Origin: Thioclava atlantica
GTDB lineage: Bacteria; Pseudomonadota; Alphaproteobacteria; Rhodobacterales; Rhodobacteraceae
DNA length: 64,000 nt
Reading direction: 5' to 3'
Assembly: GCF_000737065.1 (NCBI RefSeq)
Contig: NZ_AQRC01000006.1
Location: 171,162 to 235,161 of the forward strand
A program made the translations under genes and the position numbers. Positions 52,782-61,160 of the stretch are shown one piece after another (positions within the stretch are counted from its first letter, which is position 1; each line of letters starts with the position of its first letter). Below the pieces are notes generated by a model. The model was not told the DNA's origin. It ran no database searches and saw nothing but the letters and a program-made list of their open reading frames with translations.

Positions 52782-54049
52782 GCGTCATGACCACTCAAGA
52801 AAAGGATCCCTCGATGATCTTCGACAATGCTCTGGGCGCGCAACAGCGCAGCGAGCTTCTCCTCAATGCGCATTTCGATCCGGTTATGTCCTATGGGCCG
52901 AAACAGGCGGCGGTGCTCAATGACGCGGCTTTCGAGACCGCGCGCGCGACCATCTCCGGCTGGGACGGCTATGCGCCGACCCCGCTGGTGAGCCTGCCGG
53001 GGCTCGCCGCGCAGGCCGGGGTCGCGGCGGTCCATTTCAAGGATGAGGGCGGGCGCTTCGGGCTTGGCAGTTTCAAGGCGCTTGGCGGGGCCTATGCGGT
53101 GCTGCGCCTGCTGGCGCGCGAGGTCGCCCGGATCAAGGGCATCGCCGAGCCCTCGGGCGAAGAGATCGTCTCGGGGGCGCATGCGGATGTGGTCTCGGGG
53201 ATCACGGTCTGCTGCGCGACCGACGGCAATCACGGGCGCTCGGTGGCCTGGGGGGCGCAGCGTTTCGGCTGCCGCTGCGTGATCTTCATCCATGCCACGG
53301 TGTCTGAGGGGCGCAAGGAGGCGATCGAGGCCTATGGCGCCGAGGTCCGCCGCTGCGCGGGCAATTACGACGACAGCGTGCGCGAGGCGCAGGAGACCGC
53401 CACGCGCGAGGGCTGGTTCGTCGTCTCGGACACCTCCTATCCGGGCTATACCGAGATCCCGAAGGACGTGATGCAGGGCTATGAGCTGATGGCGGCGGAG
53501 GCGGCCGATGCGCTCGAGCTTCCGCCCACCCATGTCTTCATCCAGACCGGGGTCGGGGGCGTCGCTGCGGCGGTGGCGGCGCATTTCGCCCGCCGCTGGG
53601 GCGCGGATGCCCCCAAGGTGATCCTTGCCGATCCCGACCGCTCGGCCTGCTGGCTCGAGACGATCCGGGCAGGGCAGCCGACCGCGATCGAGGGCGATCT
53701 CGACACCCTGATGGCGGGGCTCGCCTGTGGCGAGGTCTCGCTTCTGGCCTGGGACGTGCTCGAGCCGCTGACCTGCGCGGTGGTCTCGGTGGCCGACCCG
53801 GATGCGGTGGCGGTGATGCGGATGCTCGCCGATCCGGTCGCGGGCGATCCGCCGGTGGCGGCAGGCGAATCCGCGGTGGCGGGGCTCGCGGGGTTCCTGT
53901 CGGTTGCGGCCAATGACGAGGCGCGCGCCGCCCTCGGGATCGGGCCGGACTCGCGGATCCTGACCTTCGGGACCGAGGGCGACACTGATCCGGAACTCTA
54001 TCGCGAACTGGTCGGCCGCAGCGCCGCCGAGGTCCGGGGGGCGGCATGA
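52778..54049 (+). CDS. dpaL: Diaminopropionate ammonia-lyase (PLP, DpaL/YgeX family)
   Basis: A PLP fold-type II enzyme that splits 2,3-diaminopropionate into pyruvate and two ammonia. The Schiff-base Lys is in RFGLGSFKALGGAYA, the catalytic Asp residues correspond to D in CCATDGNHGRSVAWG and in VVSDTSYPGYTEIPKDVMQGYE, and the PLP-phosphate loop is QTGVGGVAAAVAAHF. E. coli YgeX is next to ygeY, an M20-type hydrolase, as here. Start choices are GTG 52778 (overlap with the permease), ATG 52787, and ATG 52814 (AAGGA 8 bases before, closest to family length). Confidence 0.92.
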   Translation: MSVMTTQEKDPSMIFDNALGAQQRSELLLNAHFDPVMSYGPKQAAVLNDAAFETARATISGWDGYAPTPLVSLPGLAAQAGVAAVHFKDEGGRFGLGSFKALGGAYAVLRLLAREVARIKGIAEPSGEEIVSGAHADVVSGITVCCATDGNHGRSVAWGAQRFGCRCVIFIHATVSEGRKEAIEAYGAEVRRCAGNYDDSVREAQETATREGWFVVSDTSYPGYTEIPKDVMQGYELMAAEAADALELPPTHVFIQTGVGGVAAAVAAHFARRWGADAPKVILADPDRSACWLETIRAGQPTAIEGDLDTLMAGLACGEVSLLAWDVLEPLTCAVVSVADPDAVAVMRMLADPVAGDPPVAAGESAVAGLAGFLSVAANDEARAALGIGPDSRILTFGTEGDTDPELYRELVGRSAAEVRGAA

Positions 54050-55278
54050 GCATCGCGATCGACATCGACCGGCTGATGGGGCGGCTCGAGGCGCTCGGCC
54101 AGATCGGCGCGCTGCCGGGCGGCGGGGTGAAGCGGCTCGCGCTTTCGCCCGAGGACCGCGAGGGCCGCGCGCTGGTCATCGGCTGGATGCGCGCGCTCGG
54201 GCTCGAGATCACCCGCGACGTGATCGGCAATTGCTGGGCTGTCCGCTCCGGTTCGGGCGATGGCAAACCGGTGGTGATCGGCTCGCATATCGACACGGTG
54301 GCGACGGGCGGGCTCTACGATGGCAGCCTCGGCGTGCTGGCCGGGCTCGAGGTGATCGAGGCGCTCAATGCGGCCGGGGCCGAGACCGAACGGCCCGTCG
54401 CGGTGGCCTTCTTCACCAATGAGGAAGGCGCGCGCTTCGCCCCCGACATGATGGGATCGGGCGTCGCGCAGGGGGCGCTTGCGCTTGACGAGATGCTCGC
54501 GGTGGAAGGGATCGACGGGGTCACGGTGGCCGAGGCGCTCGCGGCGACCGGCGCGGCGGGGGCCGCCCCGGTCGGGGCGCTCGCGCCGCATTGCTATCTC
54601 GAGCTGCATATCGAACAGGGTCCGGTTCTGGAAACCGAAGGGTGTGAGATCGGCGTAGTGACCGGCGTGCAGGGGATCTCTTGGCGCGAGTTCCGGATCA
54701 CCGGCGCCTCGGCCCATGCCGGCACGACCCCGATGGCGCTGCGCCGCGATGCGGGCGCGGTGGCCGCACGGATCGCCGTCGAGGCGCAGGAGATCGCCGC
54801 CCGGAACGGCCCGCCGCAGGTCGCGACCGTGGGCCGGATGCGCTTTGCGCCCGATCTGGTGAACGTGGTGCCCGAAGAGGCGGTGATGACCGTCGATCTG
54901 CGCCATACCGACGAGGCGGTGCTGCAGGCGGCGGAAGAGCGTTTGTGGTCGGCCGCGCAGGATTTCGCCGCCCGGGCGGGCTGCGAGGTGAGCCGCCGCA
55001 CGCTCGCCCGTTTCGCGCCCGTGGCCTTCGATCCGGCGCTGGTCGATGCGGTCGAGGCGGCGGCGGTCGCCGGCGGCTTCAGCCATCGCCGGATGCCCTC
55101 GGGGGCCGGTCACGACGCGCAGATGTTCGCGCCCAATTGCCCCTCGGCGATGATCTTCGTCCCCTCGCAGGACGGGATCAGCCACAACATCCGCGAATAC
55201 ACCGCGCCCGAAGAGATCGCCAAGGGCGCCCAGCTTCTCATGGACGTGGCCTGCGCACAGGCCGGGCTGCGGATATGA
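54046..55278 (+). CDS. M20 family amidase: N-carbamoyl-L-amino acid hydrolase / allantoate amidohydrolase type
   Basis: A 410-residue metal-dependent hydrolase. Metal ligands are visible in VVIGSHIDTVATGGLYDGSLGVLAG (His, Asp), AFFTNEEGARFAPDMMGSG (Glu pair), LELHIEQGPVLE (His) and PSGAGHDAQMFA (His). TGVQGISWREFRITGASAHAG is the dimerisation-domain motif of L-carbamoylases. It would hydrolyse an N-carbamoyl-L-amino acid or ureide to amino acid, CO2 and ammonia. It overlaps dpaL by ATGA, implying that its product may be the DpaL substrate (inference). Confidence 0.9.
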   Translation: MSIAIDIDRLMGRLEALGQIGALPGGGVKRLALSPEDREGRALVIGWMRALGLEITRDVIGNCWAVRSGSGDGKPVVIGSHIDTVATGGLYDGSLGVLAGLEVIEALNAAGAETERPVAVAFFTNEEGARFAPDMMGSGVAQGALALDEMLAVEGIDGVTVAEALAATGAAGAAPVGALAPHCYLELHIEQGPVLETEGCEIGVVTGVQGISWREFRITGASAHAGTTPMALRRDAGAVAARIAVEAQEIAARNGPPQVATVGRMRFAPDLVNVVPEEAVMTVDLRHTDEAVLQAAEERLWSAAQDFAARAGCEVSRRTLARFAPVAFDPALVDAVEAAAVAGGFSHRRMPSGAGHDAQMFAPNCPSAMIFVPSQDGISHNIREYTAPEEIAKGAQLLMDVACAQAGLRI

Positions 55279-55315
55279 GCCTCCATTTCCCCTTATCAGT
55301 TTCAGGAAGATTGCC

Positions 55316-56230
55316 ATGACCCGCCGATTCATTGCCGCCACCGCCCAGCTTGGACCCATCGCCCGGGACGAGCCGCGCGCCTCCGCTGTCGCCCGGATGC
55401 AGGCGCTTCTGATCGAGGCGCACCGGCGCGGGGCAGAACTGGTGGTCTTTCCCGAACTGGCGCTCACGACCTTCTTTCCGCGCTGGCTGATCGAGGACGA
55501 GGCCGAACTGGACGCGTTCTACGAGACCGAGATGCCCAATGCCGATGTGCAGCCGCTCTTCGACACCGCGCGCGAGTTGGGGGTGGGCTTCTATCTGGGC
55601 TATGCCGAGCTGGTGATCGAGGGGGGGCGCAAGCGCCGCTTCAACACCTCGATCTTCGTCGACAAGAGCGGGACGATCCTGGGCAAATACCGCAAGATCC
55701 ACCTGCCCGGTCATCCCGAATACGAGGACTGGCGGCCGTTCCAGCATCTCGAGAAGAAGTATTTCGAGCATGGCGATCTCGGTTTCCCGGTCTTCGACGC
55801 GTTCGGCGGAAAGATGGGGATGTGCCTGTGCAATGACCGGCGCTGGCCCGAGACCTTCCGGGTGCTGGGTCTGCGCGGGGCGGAGCTGGTGATGCTGGGC
55901 TACAATACGCCCGTCCACTACCCGCCCGCGCCCGAGCATGACCACCTGCAGGATTTCCACAATCACCTGTCGATGCAGGCCGGGGCCTATGCGAACGGCA
56001 ACTGGGTGATCGGCACCGCCAAGGCCGGGCGCGAGGAAGGCTGCGACCTGATCGCGGGAAGCTGCATCATCGCGCCCACCGGCGAGATCGTCGCGCGCAC
56101 GCAGGGCTTCGGCGACGAGATAGCGATCGCCGAGATCGACCTCGACCGCTGCCGCGAGCTGCGCGACAACGTGTTCAACTTCGCGCTTCACCGCGAGCCG
56201 GAGGATTACGCCGTCATCTGTGCCCCGTGA
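55316..56230 (+). CDS. N-carbamoyl-D-amino acid hydrolase (nitrilase superfamily)
   Basis: A 304-residue C-N hydrolase, the same length as Agrobacterium D-carbamoylase and visibly alike from end to end (VVFPELALTTFFPRW, FYETEMPNADVQPLF, KYRKIHLPGHPEYE, MGMCLCNDRRWPETFRVLGL). The catalytic triad is intact at the same numbers: Glu47, Lys127, Cys172. It releases the amino acid, CO2 and ammonia from N-carbamoyl-D-amino acids. No hydantoinase is present in the window, so ureido substrates are probably imported or made elsewhere. Last gene of the rightward operon, 37 bases after the M20 gene. Confidence 0.93.
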   Translation: MTRRFIAATAQLGPIARDEPRASAVARMQALLIEAHRRGAELVVFPELALTTFFPRWLIEDEAELDAFYETEMPNADVQPLFDTARELGVGFYLGYAELVIEGGRKRRFNTSIFVDKSGTILGKYRKIHLPGHPEYEDWRPFQHLEKKYFEHGDLGFPVFDAFGGKMGMCLCNDRRWPETFRVLGLRGAELVMLGYNTPVHYPPAPEHDHLQDFHNHLSMQAGAYANGNWVIGTAKAGREEGCDLIAGSCIIAPTGEIVARTQGFGDEIAIAEIDLDRCRELRDNVFNFALHREPEDYAVICAP

Positions 56231-56236
56231 ACCTCA

Positions 56237-56260
56237 GGGACGCGTCTCAGGACGCGTCCC
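56237..56260. terminator. Hairpin between the convergent arms of the catabolic region
   Basis: A perfect 10-bp stem GGGACGCGTC/GACGCGTCCC (56237-56246 with 56251-56260). The 4-base loop contains the stop codon of the minus-strand ureohydrolase (56247-56249). No T run follows in either direction. Confidence 0.5.
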
Positions 56261-57212
56261 ACCCGGCTGCGATGATGCAGAGCATCTCGAACATGATCGT
56301 GGCGCCGAGATAGGCGGTTCCGCCCGAGGGATCGAAGGGCGGCGAGACTTCGACCACGTCGGCGCCGACGATCTTCACGCCTTCCAGTTCGCGCACGACC
56401 TGCAGCGCCTGATAGGAATTCGGGCCGCCGATCTCGGGTGTGCCGGTTCCGGGCGCGAAGGCCGGGTCGATGAAGTCGATATCGTAGGAGATGTAGGTCT
56501 CGCCCGAGCCCGCGATCTCGCGCGCCTCCGCCATCACATCCGCGACGCCGCGGGCGTGGAATTCCTCGATCGGGATCACCCGGATGCCGACCGAGCGGGC
56601 GAAATCGCGGTCCTCCTGATCGTAGGTCGAGCCGCGGATGCCGATCTGGCAGACCCGCTTGGGATCGAGCAGCCCCTCTTCGACCGCGCGGCGGAACGGC
56701 GTGCCGTGGGTGTACATCATCCCGTTGAAATAGGAGTGAAAGAGATCGGTGTGGCTATCGAAATGGATCATCCCGAGCGGCCGGTCCCTGGCGAGCGCGC
56801 GCAGTACGGGCAGCGAGGTGAGGTGATCGCCGCCCGCCGTGACGGGGACGATCCCCGCGGCGCGAACACGATCATAGAACCTGGTGATCCGCGCCATCGC
56901 GTCCTGGATATCGGCAGGGTTCGGCGCGACATCGCCCAGATCCGCGCAGGCCATCGCCTCGAAGGGGCGCACCTGGCTCGCACCATGCTCGGCGCGCAGC
57001 ATCGTGGACATGTCGCGCATCTGGCGCGGACCGTGGCGCGGGCCGGGGCGGTTGGTGGTGCCGCTGTCCCAGGGCACGCCGATCAGACCGACCTGCACCT
57101 CGGCCAGCCGCGGATCGTCGAGCGCGACATGGGGCAGGCGCATGAAGGTGGGGATGCCGGCAAAGCGCGGCAGTTCGAAACCGGAGACGGGGTGGAAGAA
57201 GGGGTCGGTCAT
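56247..57212 (-). CDS. Agmatinase-family ureohydrolase
   Basis: A 321-residue Mn-dependent hydrolase of the arginase/agmatinase superfamily, which splits guanidino compounds to an amine and urea. The metal motifs are VTAGGDHLTSLP, MIHFDSHTDLFHSYF (the usual DAHxD appears here as DSHTD) and ISYDIDFIDPAFAPGTGTPE. The N-terminal GLIGVPWDSGTTNRPGPRHGPRQMRD is agmatinase-like. Substrate could be agmatine, guanidinobutyrate, guanidinopropionate or a related compound; sequence alone does not decide. It is the last gene of the leftward arm, 9 bases after the SDR gene. Confidence 0.88.
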   Translation of the reverse strand: MTDPFFHPVSGFELPRFAGIPTFMRLPHVALDDPRLAEVQVGLIGVPWDSGTTNRPGPRHGPRQMRDMSTMLRAEHGASQVRPFEAMACADLGDVAPNPADIQDAMARITRFYDRVRAAGIVPVTAGGDHLTSLPVLRALARDRPLGMIHFDSHTDLFHSYFNGMMYTHGTPFRRAVEEGLLDPKRVCQIGIRGSTYDQEDRDFARSVGIRVIPIEEFHARGVADVMAEAREIAGSGETYISYDIDFIDPAFAPGTGTPEIGGPNSYQALQVVRELEGVKIVGADVVEVSPPFDPSGGTAYLGATIMFEMLCIIAAGWDAS

Positions 57213-57221
57213 GTCATGTCC

Positions 57222-57953
57222 TCAGGTCATCGCGCTGCCGCCGTTCACGCCAAAGACCTGCCCGGTGATGAAACCGGCGTCGGGCCCGGCGAGAAAGACG
57301 GCCATGGCGGCAATTTCCTCCGGCCGGCCAAAGCGGGCCAGAGGGGTGTCGAGATCCTTTGCCAGCGCCTCGGGGCTCATGCTCTCGGGGCTGGTCATGT
57401 CGGTGGCGGTGGAGCCGGGCGCGATCGCATTCACGAGGATCGCGGGGGCGAGTTCACGGGCGAGCGCGCGGGTGAGGCTCACGACGCCGCCCTTCGAGGC
57501 GCAATAGGCCGAGAGCCCCTCGCGGCCCAGATGCGCGAGATCGGAGGCGATGAGGATCAGGCGGCCCTCGTTCATCCGCCGCGCCGCCTCGCGGGCGGTG
57601 AGGAAGCTGCCGCGCAGGTTCACCGCGATGACCTCGTCGAACGCGGCGATCTCCATCTCCGTGATCTTCGCCTCACGCAGGATGCCCGCGTTCGAGACCA
57701 CGATATCGGGCGGGCCGAACCGGGCCTCGACGGCGTCGAACAGCGCGATCACTTCGGTCTCCTGCGCCACGTCGGCCTGCACGCAAAGCGCCGGGCCGAG
57801 ACTTGCGAGTTCCGCCTCGGCCTGCGCCGCCTGCGGATCGCCCGGATGGCAGATCGCGACCCGGGTCCCCTGGGCGGCGAGCGCCTTGGCAATGGCGAGC
57901 CCGATGCCGCGGGTGGCGCCGGTGACGAGGGCAGTCTTGCCCGCGAGCGTCAT
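57222..57953 (-). CDS. Short-chain dehydrogenase/reductase (first of two)
   Basis: A 243-residue classical SDR. The NAD(P)-binding TGATRGIGLAIAKAL is at residues 11-25, NAG in IVVSNAGILRE, the active-site Ser in LIASDLAHLG and the YxxxK in SAYCASKGGVV. The C-terminal FITGQVFGVNGGSAMT is typical. It oxidises or reduces an alcohol/keto group of unknown substrate. It overlaps the second SDR gene by four bases (ATGA), so the two are co-translated. Confidence 0.9.
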   Translation of the reverse strand: MTLAGKTALVTGATRGIGLAIAKALAAQGTRVAICHPGDPQAAQAEAELASLGPALCVQADVAQETEVIALFDAVEARFGPPDIVVSNAGILREAKITEMEIAAFDEVIAVNLRGSFLTAREAARRMNEGRLILIASDLAHLGREGLSAYCASKGGVVSLTRALARELAPAILVNAIAPGSTATDMTSPESMSPEALAKDLDTPLARFGRPEEIAAMAVFLAGPDAGFITGQVFGVNGGSAMT

Positions 57954-58711
57954 TGCAGGATCTCCCCGCGGTCGATCGAGATCGCCTGACCGGTGATATT
58001 GGCGGCGGCGTCGCTGGCGAGGAAGAGATAGAGACCGGCCATGTCGGAGGGCTCCATGATCCCGCCGATCGCCTGCGCTTCCATGACCTCGCCCAGAAGC
58101 TCGTCTTCGGAGCGGCCGGTCGAGCGCGACATCGCCGCGAGCGAGGCTTTCGCGGCCCCCGTCATCACCCAGCCGGGACAGACCGCATTGACGGTGATCG
58201 CACGCGGGCCGAGCTCGAGGGCCCAAGTGCGTGCAAGCCCGATCATCGCGTGTTTCGAGGCGGCATAGGCGGAGAATTCCGGCACCGAGGTCTTGCCCCA
58301 GATCGAGGAGGTGAGGATCACCCGACCCCCGTCCGAGATCCGTCCCGCGAGCGTGCGGGTGACGTTCTGGGTGCCTGTGACATTGACCGCGATCACGCGT
58401 TCGAACGTGTCGTCGGTCTGCGGCGCGGGGCCGTTCAGCGGGGTGGGGCGTTCCATGCCCGCATTGTTCACCAGAACGTCGAGCCGGTCGATGCCCGAGA
58501 GGGCATCGGCCACGGCGGAGCGGTCGGAGATGTCGCACAGGAGCGGTTTCGCCCCGAGCCCGCGTGCGGCCTCGAAGACCTCTTCGGTTTCGGACAGGAT
58601 CGTCAGATCGGCCCCGGCCTGCGCGAAACCTTCGGCGATGCCCAAGCCGATGCCGCGGCTCGCGCCGGTGACGAGCACGGAGGTGCCGGTGAAATCGAAT
58701 GTCGCGCGCAT
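57950..58711 (-). CDS. Short-chain dehydrogenase/reductase (second of two)
   Basis: A 253-residue classical SDR: TGASRGIGLGIAEGF for the cofactor, VLVNNAGMERP, the catalytic Ser in VILTSSIWGKTS and YxxxK in SAYAASKHAMIGLART. The end FLASDAAANITGQAISIDRGEILQ fits. The cofactor strand is followed by a Glu (TILSETEEVF), which suggests but does not prove NAD. Its start overlaps the stop of the creatininase-like gene by one base. Together with its partner it may process the amino-alcohol or keto product of the upstream amidohydrolase (inference). Confidence 0.9.
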   Translation of the reverse strand: MRATFDFTGTSVLVTGASRGIGLGIAEGFAQAGADLTILSETEEVFEAARGLGAKPLLCDISDRSAVADALSGIDRLDVLVNNAGMERPTPLNGPAPQTDDTFERVIAVNVTGTQNVTRTLAGRISDGGRVILTSSIWGKTSVPEFSAYAASKHAMIGLARTWALELGPRAITVNAVCPGWVMTGAAKASLAAMSRSTGRSEDELLGEVMEAQAIGGIMEPSDMAGLYLFLASDAAANITGQAISIDRGEILQ

Positions 58712-59490
58712 CAGCCCAACTCGTAGAATTCGCGCCGCACGGCGGCCGAGATATCGCGCCGGTATTGCGCGGCGATCAGCGCGCCCTTCTCGGGGCTCGC
58801 GCCCTTGGCCGAGATCAGAGAGCCCTCCTTGGCGACCCATTCGCGCCGCGGCGGCCAGACATCGTAGCAGGGCGCCTCGGCGGCATCGTTGTCGGGCACC
58901 CGGTCGAAGAGCACCAGATCGGGATGGAAATACATCATCAGCGAGGTCTCCAGCACGGCGGCATGTTCCAGCTCGATCCCCGGATAGCCGTCGGGGAAGA
59001 CCTGGCCCAGCGTTTCCTCGGTGAGGAATTCCCAGTGCTGCAGGCACATCACCCGCACGCCCGTGTCAGCGACTTCGCGCATCGCGAGGTCGATCCCCTC
59101 GTTGAGGAACCACAGGTTCTCGTAATTGCCGTCGAGCACGCAGATCCGGCGCGCGCCGTGGCGGACGAGTTCGCGGATGATGTCGCGGATGATGGCGCTG
59201 AGCGTCTGGCCGTCGAGCCCGGTCGAGCCGGGGAAGAAGGGCCCGCCCGCCGAGCGGGTCATCGACTTGTAGCCATAGGTGACGGGGGCCGCGACGACGC
59301 CGCCCACCTCCTCGGCGATCTCCTTCGCGATCGCGGAGGGCACGAGATAGTCGAGCCCCATCGGCAGATGCGGCCCGTGCTGTTCGAGCGCGCCGGTGGG
59401 GATGAAGACGACCGGGTTCGATTTCAGCGCCTCGGCATATTCGGGCCAGGTCATCTCGGGCATCACATGGGTGCGCATGGTCTTGCTCAT
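58711..59490 (-). CDS. Creatininase-family amidohydrolase with a substituted metal ligand
   Basis: A 259-residue protein close to Pseudomonas creatininase in length and layout: PTGALEQHGPHLPMGLDYLVP (ligands Glu36, His38, Asp47), YGYKSMTRSAGGPFFPGSTG, RELVRHGARRICVLDGNYEN. In Pseudomonas the last motif is GHYEN, whose His120 binds the first metal; here it is Asn122, while Glu124 is kept. The active-site Trp in GWDIEHGG is Ile here (GIELEHAA). So the enzyme belongs to the ring-opening/closing creatininase family but its substrate may not be creatinine. It lies between an ABC importer and two SDR genes, overlapping the ATPase gene by ATGA. Confidence 0.85.
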   Translation of the reverse strand: MSKTMRTHVMPEMTWPEYAEALKSNPVVFIPTGALEQHGPHLPMGLDYLVPSAIAKEIAEEVGGVVAAPVTYGYKSMTRSAGGPFFPGSTGLDGQTLSAIIRDIIRELVRHGARRICVLDGNYENLWFLNEGIDLAMREVADTGVRVMCLQHWEFLTEETLGQVFPDGYPGIELEHAAVLETSLMMYFHPDLVLFDRVPDNDAAEAPCYDVWPPRREWVAKEGSLISAKGASPEKGALIAAQYRRDISAAVRREFYELG

Positions 59491-60275
59491 TCGTGCTGTC
59501 CTTCCTCGCGCATCAGGCGCATGATCTTGCGTTCGAGCTCGGCATAGCCGGGGGTCTGCACCAGCTCTTCCTTGGGGCGGATGCGACCGCCGGCTTTGAA
59601 GGCGGGAACGATCTCTTCCTTGACCCGGCCGGGATGGGCCGAGAGGAACACGATCTTGTCGGCGAGGAAGATCGCTTCCTCGATGTCATGGGTGACGATG
59701 ACCATGCCGGTCTTCGCCTGTTCGGCCACGTCGGCCATCAGTTCCTGCATCTGCCAGCGGGTCTCGGCATCGAGCGCGCCGAAGGGCTCGTCCATCAGCA
59801 GAAGTTCCGGCCCGTTGGCGAGGGTGCGGGCGATCGCGACGCGCTGGCGCATCCCGCCCGAAAGCTGCGAGGGATAGGCGTCGAGGAATTTCGACAGGCC
59901 CACGAGGCGGATGAAATGCTCGGCCCGCTCGCGCCGCTCGCCCGCCGGAACGCCGTTGATCTTCATGCCGAACTCGACATTGCGGCGCACGGTGAGCCAG
60001 TCGAAGGAGGTATAGGCCTGAAACACCATGCCGCGGTCGCGGCCCGGCCCGGTGACGGGATGGCGGCCCAGGGTGATCTCGCCGCCGGTGGGGGTCTCGA
60101 GCCCGGCGATCATCCGCAGCACGGTCGACTTGCCGCAGCCCGAGGGGCCGAGCAGCACGCAGATCGCGTTTTCCTCGACCTCGAAGGACACCCGGTCCAC
60201 CGCGGTGAGCTCGCGTCCGCCGCCAAGCTGGAAGGTCTTGGAGATCCGGTCGAGTTGAAGCACGGTCGAGCTCAT
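59487..60275 (-). CDS. ABC importer ATP-binding protein, taurine/nitrate/sulfonate (TauB/SsuB) type
   Basis: A 262-residue ATPase: Walker A LLGPSGCGKSTVLRMI, Q-loop VFQAYTSFDWLTV, signature QLSGGMRQRVAIARTLAN, Walker B LLLMDEPFGALD, H-loop THDIEEAIFLAD. The FGALDAETRWQMQ and HPGRVKEEI features mark the TauB/SsuB/NrtD group. It overlaps the permease gene by four bases and the creatininase-like gene by four, so uptake and metabolism share one transcript. Confidence 0.93.
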   Translation of the reverse strand: MSSTVLQLDRISKTFQLGGGRELTAVDRVSFEVEENAICVLLGPSGCGKSTVLRMIAGLETPTGGEITLGRHPVTGPGRDRGMVFQAYTSFDWLTVRRNVEFGMKINGVPAGERRERAEHFIRLVGLSKFLDAYPSQLSGGMRQRVAIARTLANGPELLLMDEPFGALDAETRWQMQELMADVAEQAKTGMVIVTHDIEEAIFLADKIVFLSAHPGRVKEEIVPAFKAGGRIRPKEELVQTPGYAELERKIMRLMREEGQHE

Positions 60276-61087
60276 CCGCGGCTCTCCTTCAGATAGGGGA
60301 AGAGCCAGCGATGCGCGGCCTTGAAGAGCAGGTCGAACAGCAGGCCGAGCGCGCCGATCACGATGATGCCCGAGAGGATCTCGTCGGTTTTCAGGAAGCG
60401 GCGGGCACGCATCATCATCGCACCGATACCGGTGGTGGAGGCGACGATCTCGGCGATCACCAGATAGGTCCAGGTGACGGCGAGCATCTGGCGCATCGCG
60501 GTGACGATATCGGGCAGCACCGCGGGCAGGATCACATGCATGACCGTGACGGAGCGGTTCGCGCCGAGCGTCAAAGCGGTCTCGATCAGCTCCATGCGCA
60601 CATTCTTGGTGTGATCCATCACCAGCGTGATCAGGAAGAAGACGACCCCGAGAAACAGGAGCGCGAGCTTGGGCGCCTCGCCGGTCCCGAACCACATCAG
60701 AAGGATCGGGATGAAGGAGGGCGCGGGCAGGTAGCGCCAGGCCGAGACGAAGGGCGCGAAGATCGCCTCGATCGCCGGGAAGCTGCCCATCATCACCCCG
60801 AGCGGCACCGAGAGCGCCGCGGCCATCGCGAAGGCTATCACGACGCGCCCGACCGAGATCCCGATATCGCCGATGAAGCCGCGATCGACGAAGAGGTTCC
60901 AGGTGGTCTGGAAGACCTTGAGCGGCGAGGGGACGAGCAATTCGTTCACCCATCCGCCTTCGGTGGCGATCAGCCAGATGCCGAAGAAGACGATCCAGAT
61001 GCCGATGGCCGAGAGAATGGCCTGTCGACGCGGGATCGAGCGGCGGACTTCGAGAAAGCGCGATTTGCGCGCGTGGGAGGGGCGCAT
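60272..61087 (-). CDS. ABC importer permease, taurine/nitrate/sulfonate (TauC/SsuC) type
   Basis: A 271-residue permease with six membrane helices, the first AILSAIGIWIVFFGIWLIAT. The EAA-loop ELIETALTLGANRSVTVMHVILPAVLPDIVTAMR is characteristic of the TauC/SsuC family. The ATG at 61087 (MRPSHARKSRFLE) has AGGAG 7 bases upstream; the longer frame to 61141 lacks one. It lies 73 bases after the binding-protein gene on the same strand. Confidence 0.92.
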   Translation of the reverse strand: MRPSHARKSRFLEVRRSIPRRQAILSAIGIWIVFFGIWLIATEGGWVNELLVPSPLKVFQTTWNLFVDRGFIGDIGISVGRVVIAFAMAAALSVPLGVMMGSFPAIEAIFAPFVSAWRYLPAPSFIPILLMWFGTGEAPKLALLFLGVVFFLITLVMDHTKNVRMELIETALTLGANRSVTVMHVILPAVLPDIVTAMRQMLAVTWTYLVIAEIVASTTGIGAMMMRARRFLKTDEILSGIIVIGALGLLFDLLFKAAHRWLFPYLKESRG

Positions 61088-61160
61088 GGAGGGCTCCTGG
61101 GAATTCGATTGGCGGACGCCGCCGACAGGGGGGTTGACCACGGCGTCCGCCAGCTGAGGG

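Noticed and set aside
52778..56230. Complete hydantoin utilisation (hyu) operon
   Set aside because: Carbamoylases are present but no hydantoinase/dihydropyrimidinase or hydantoin racemase is in the window.
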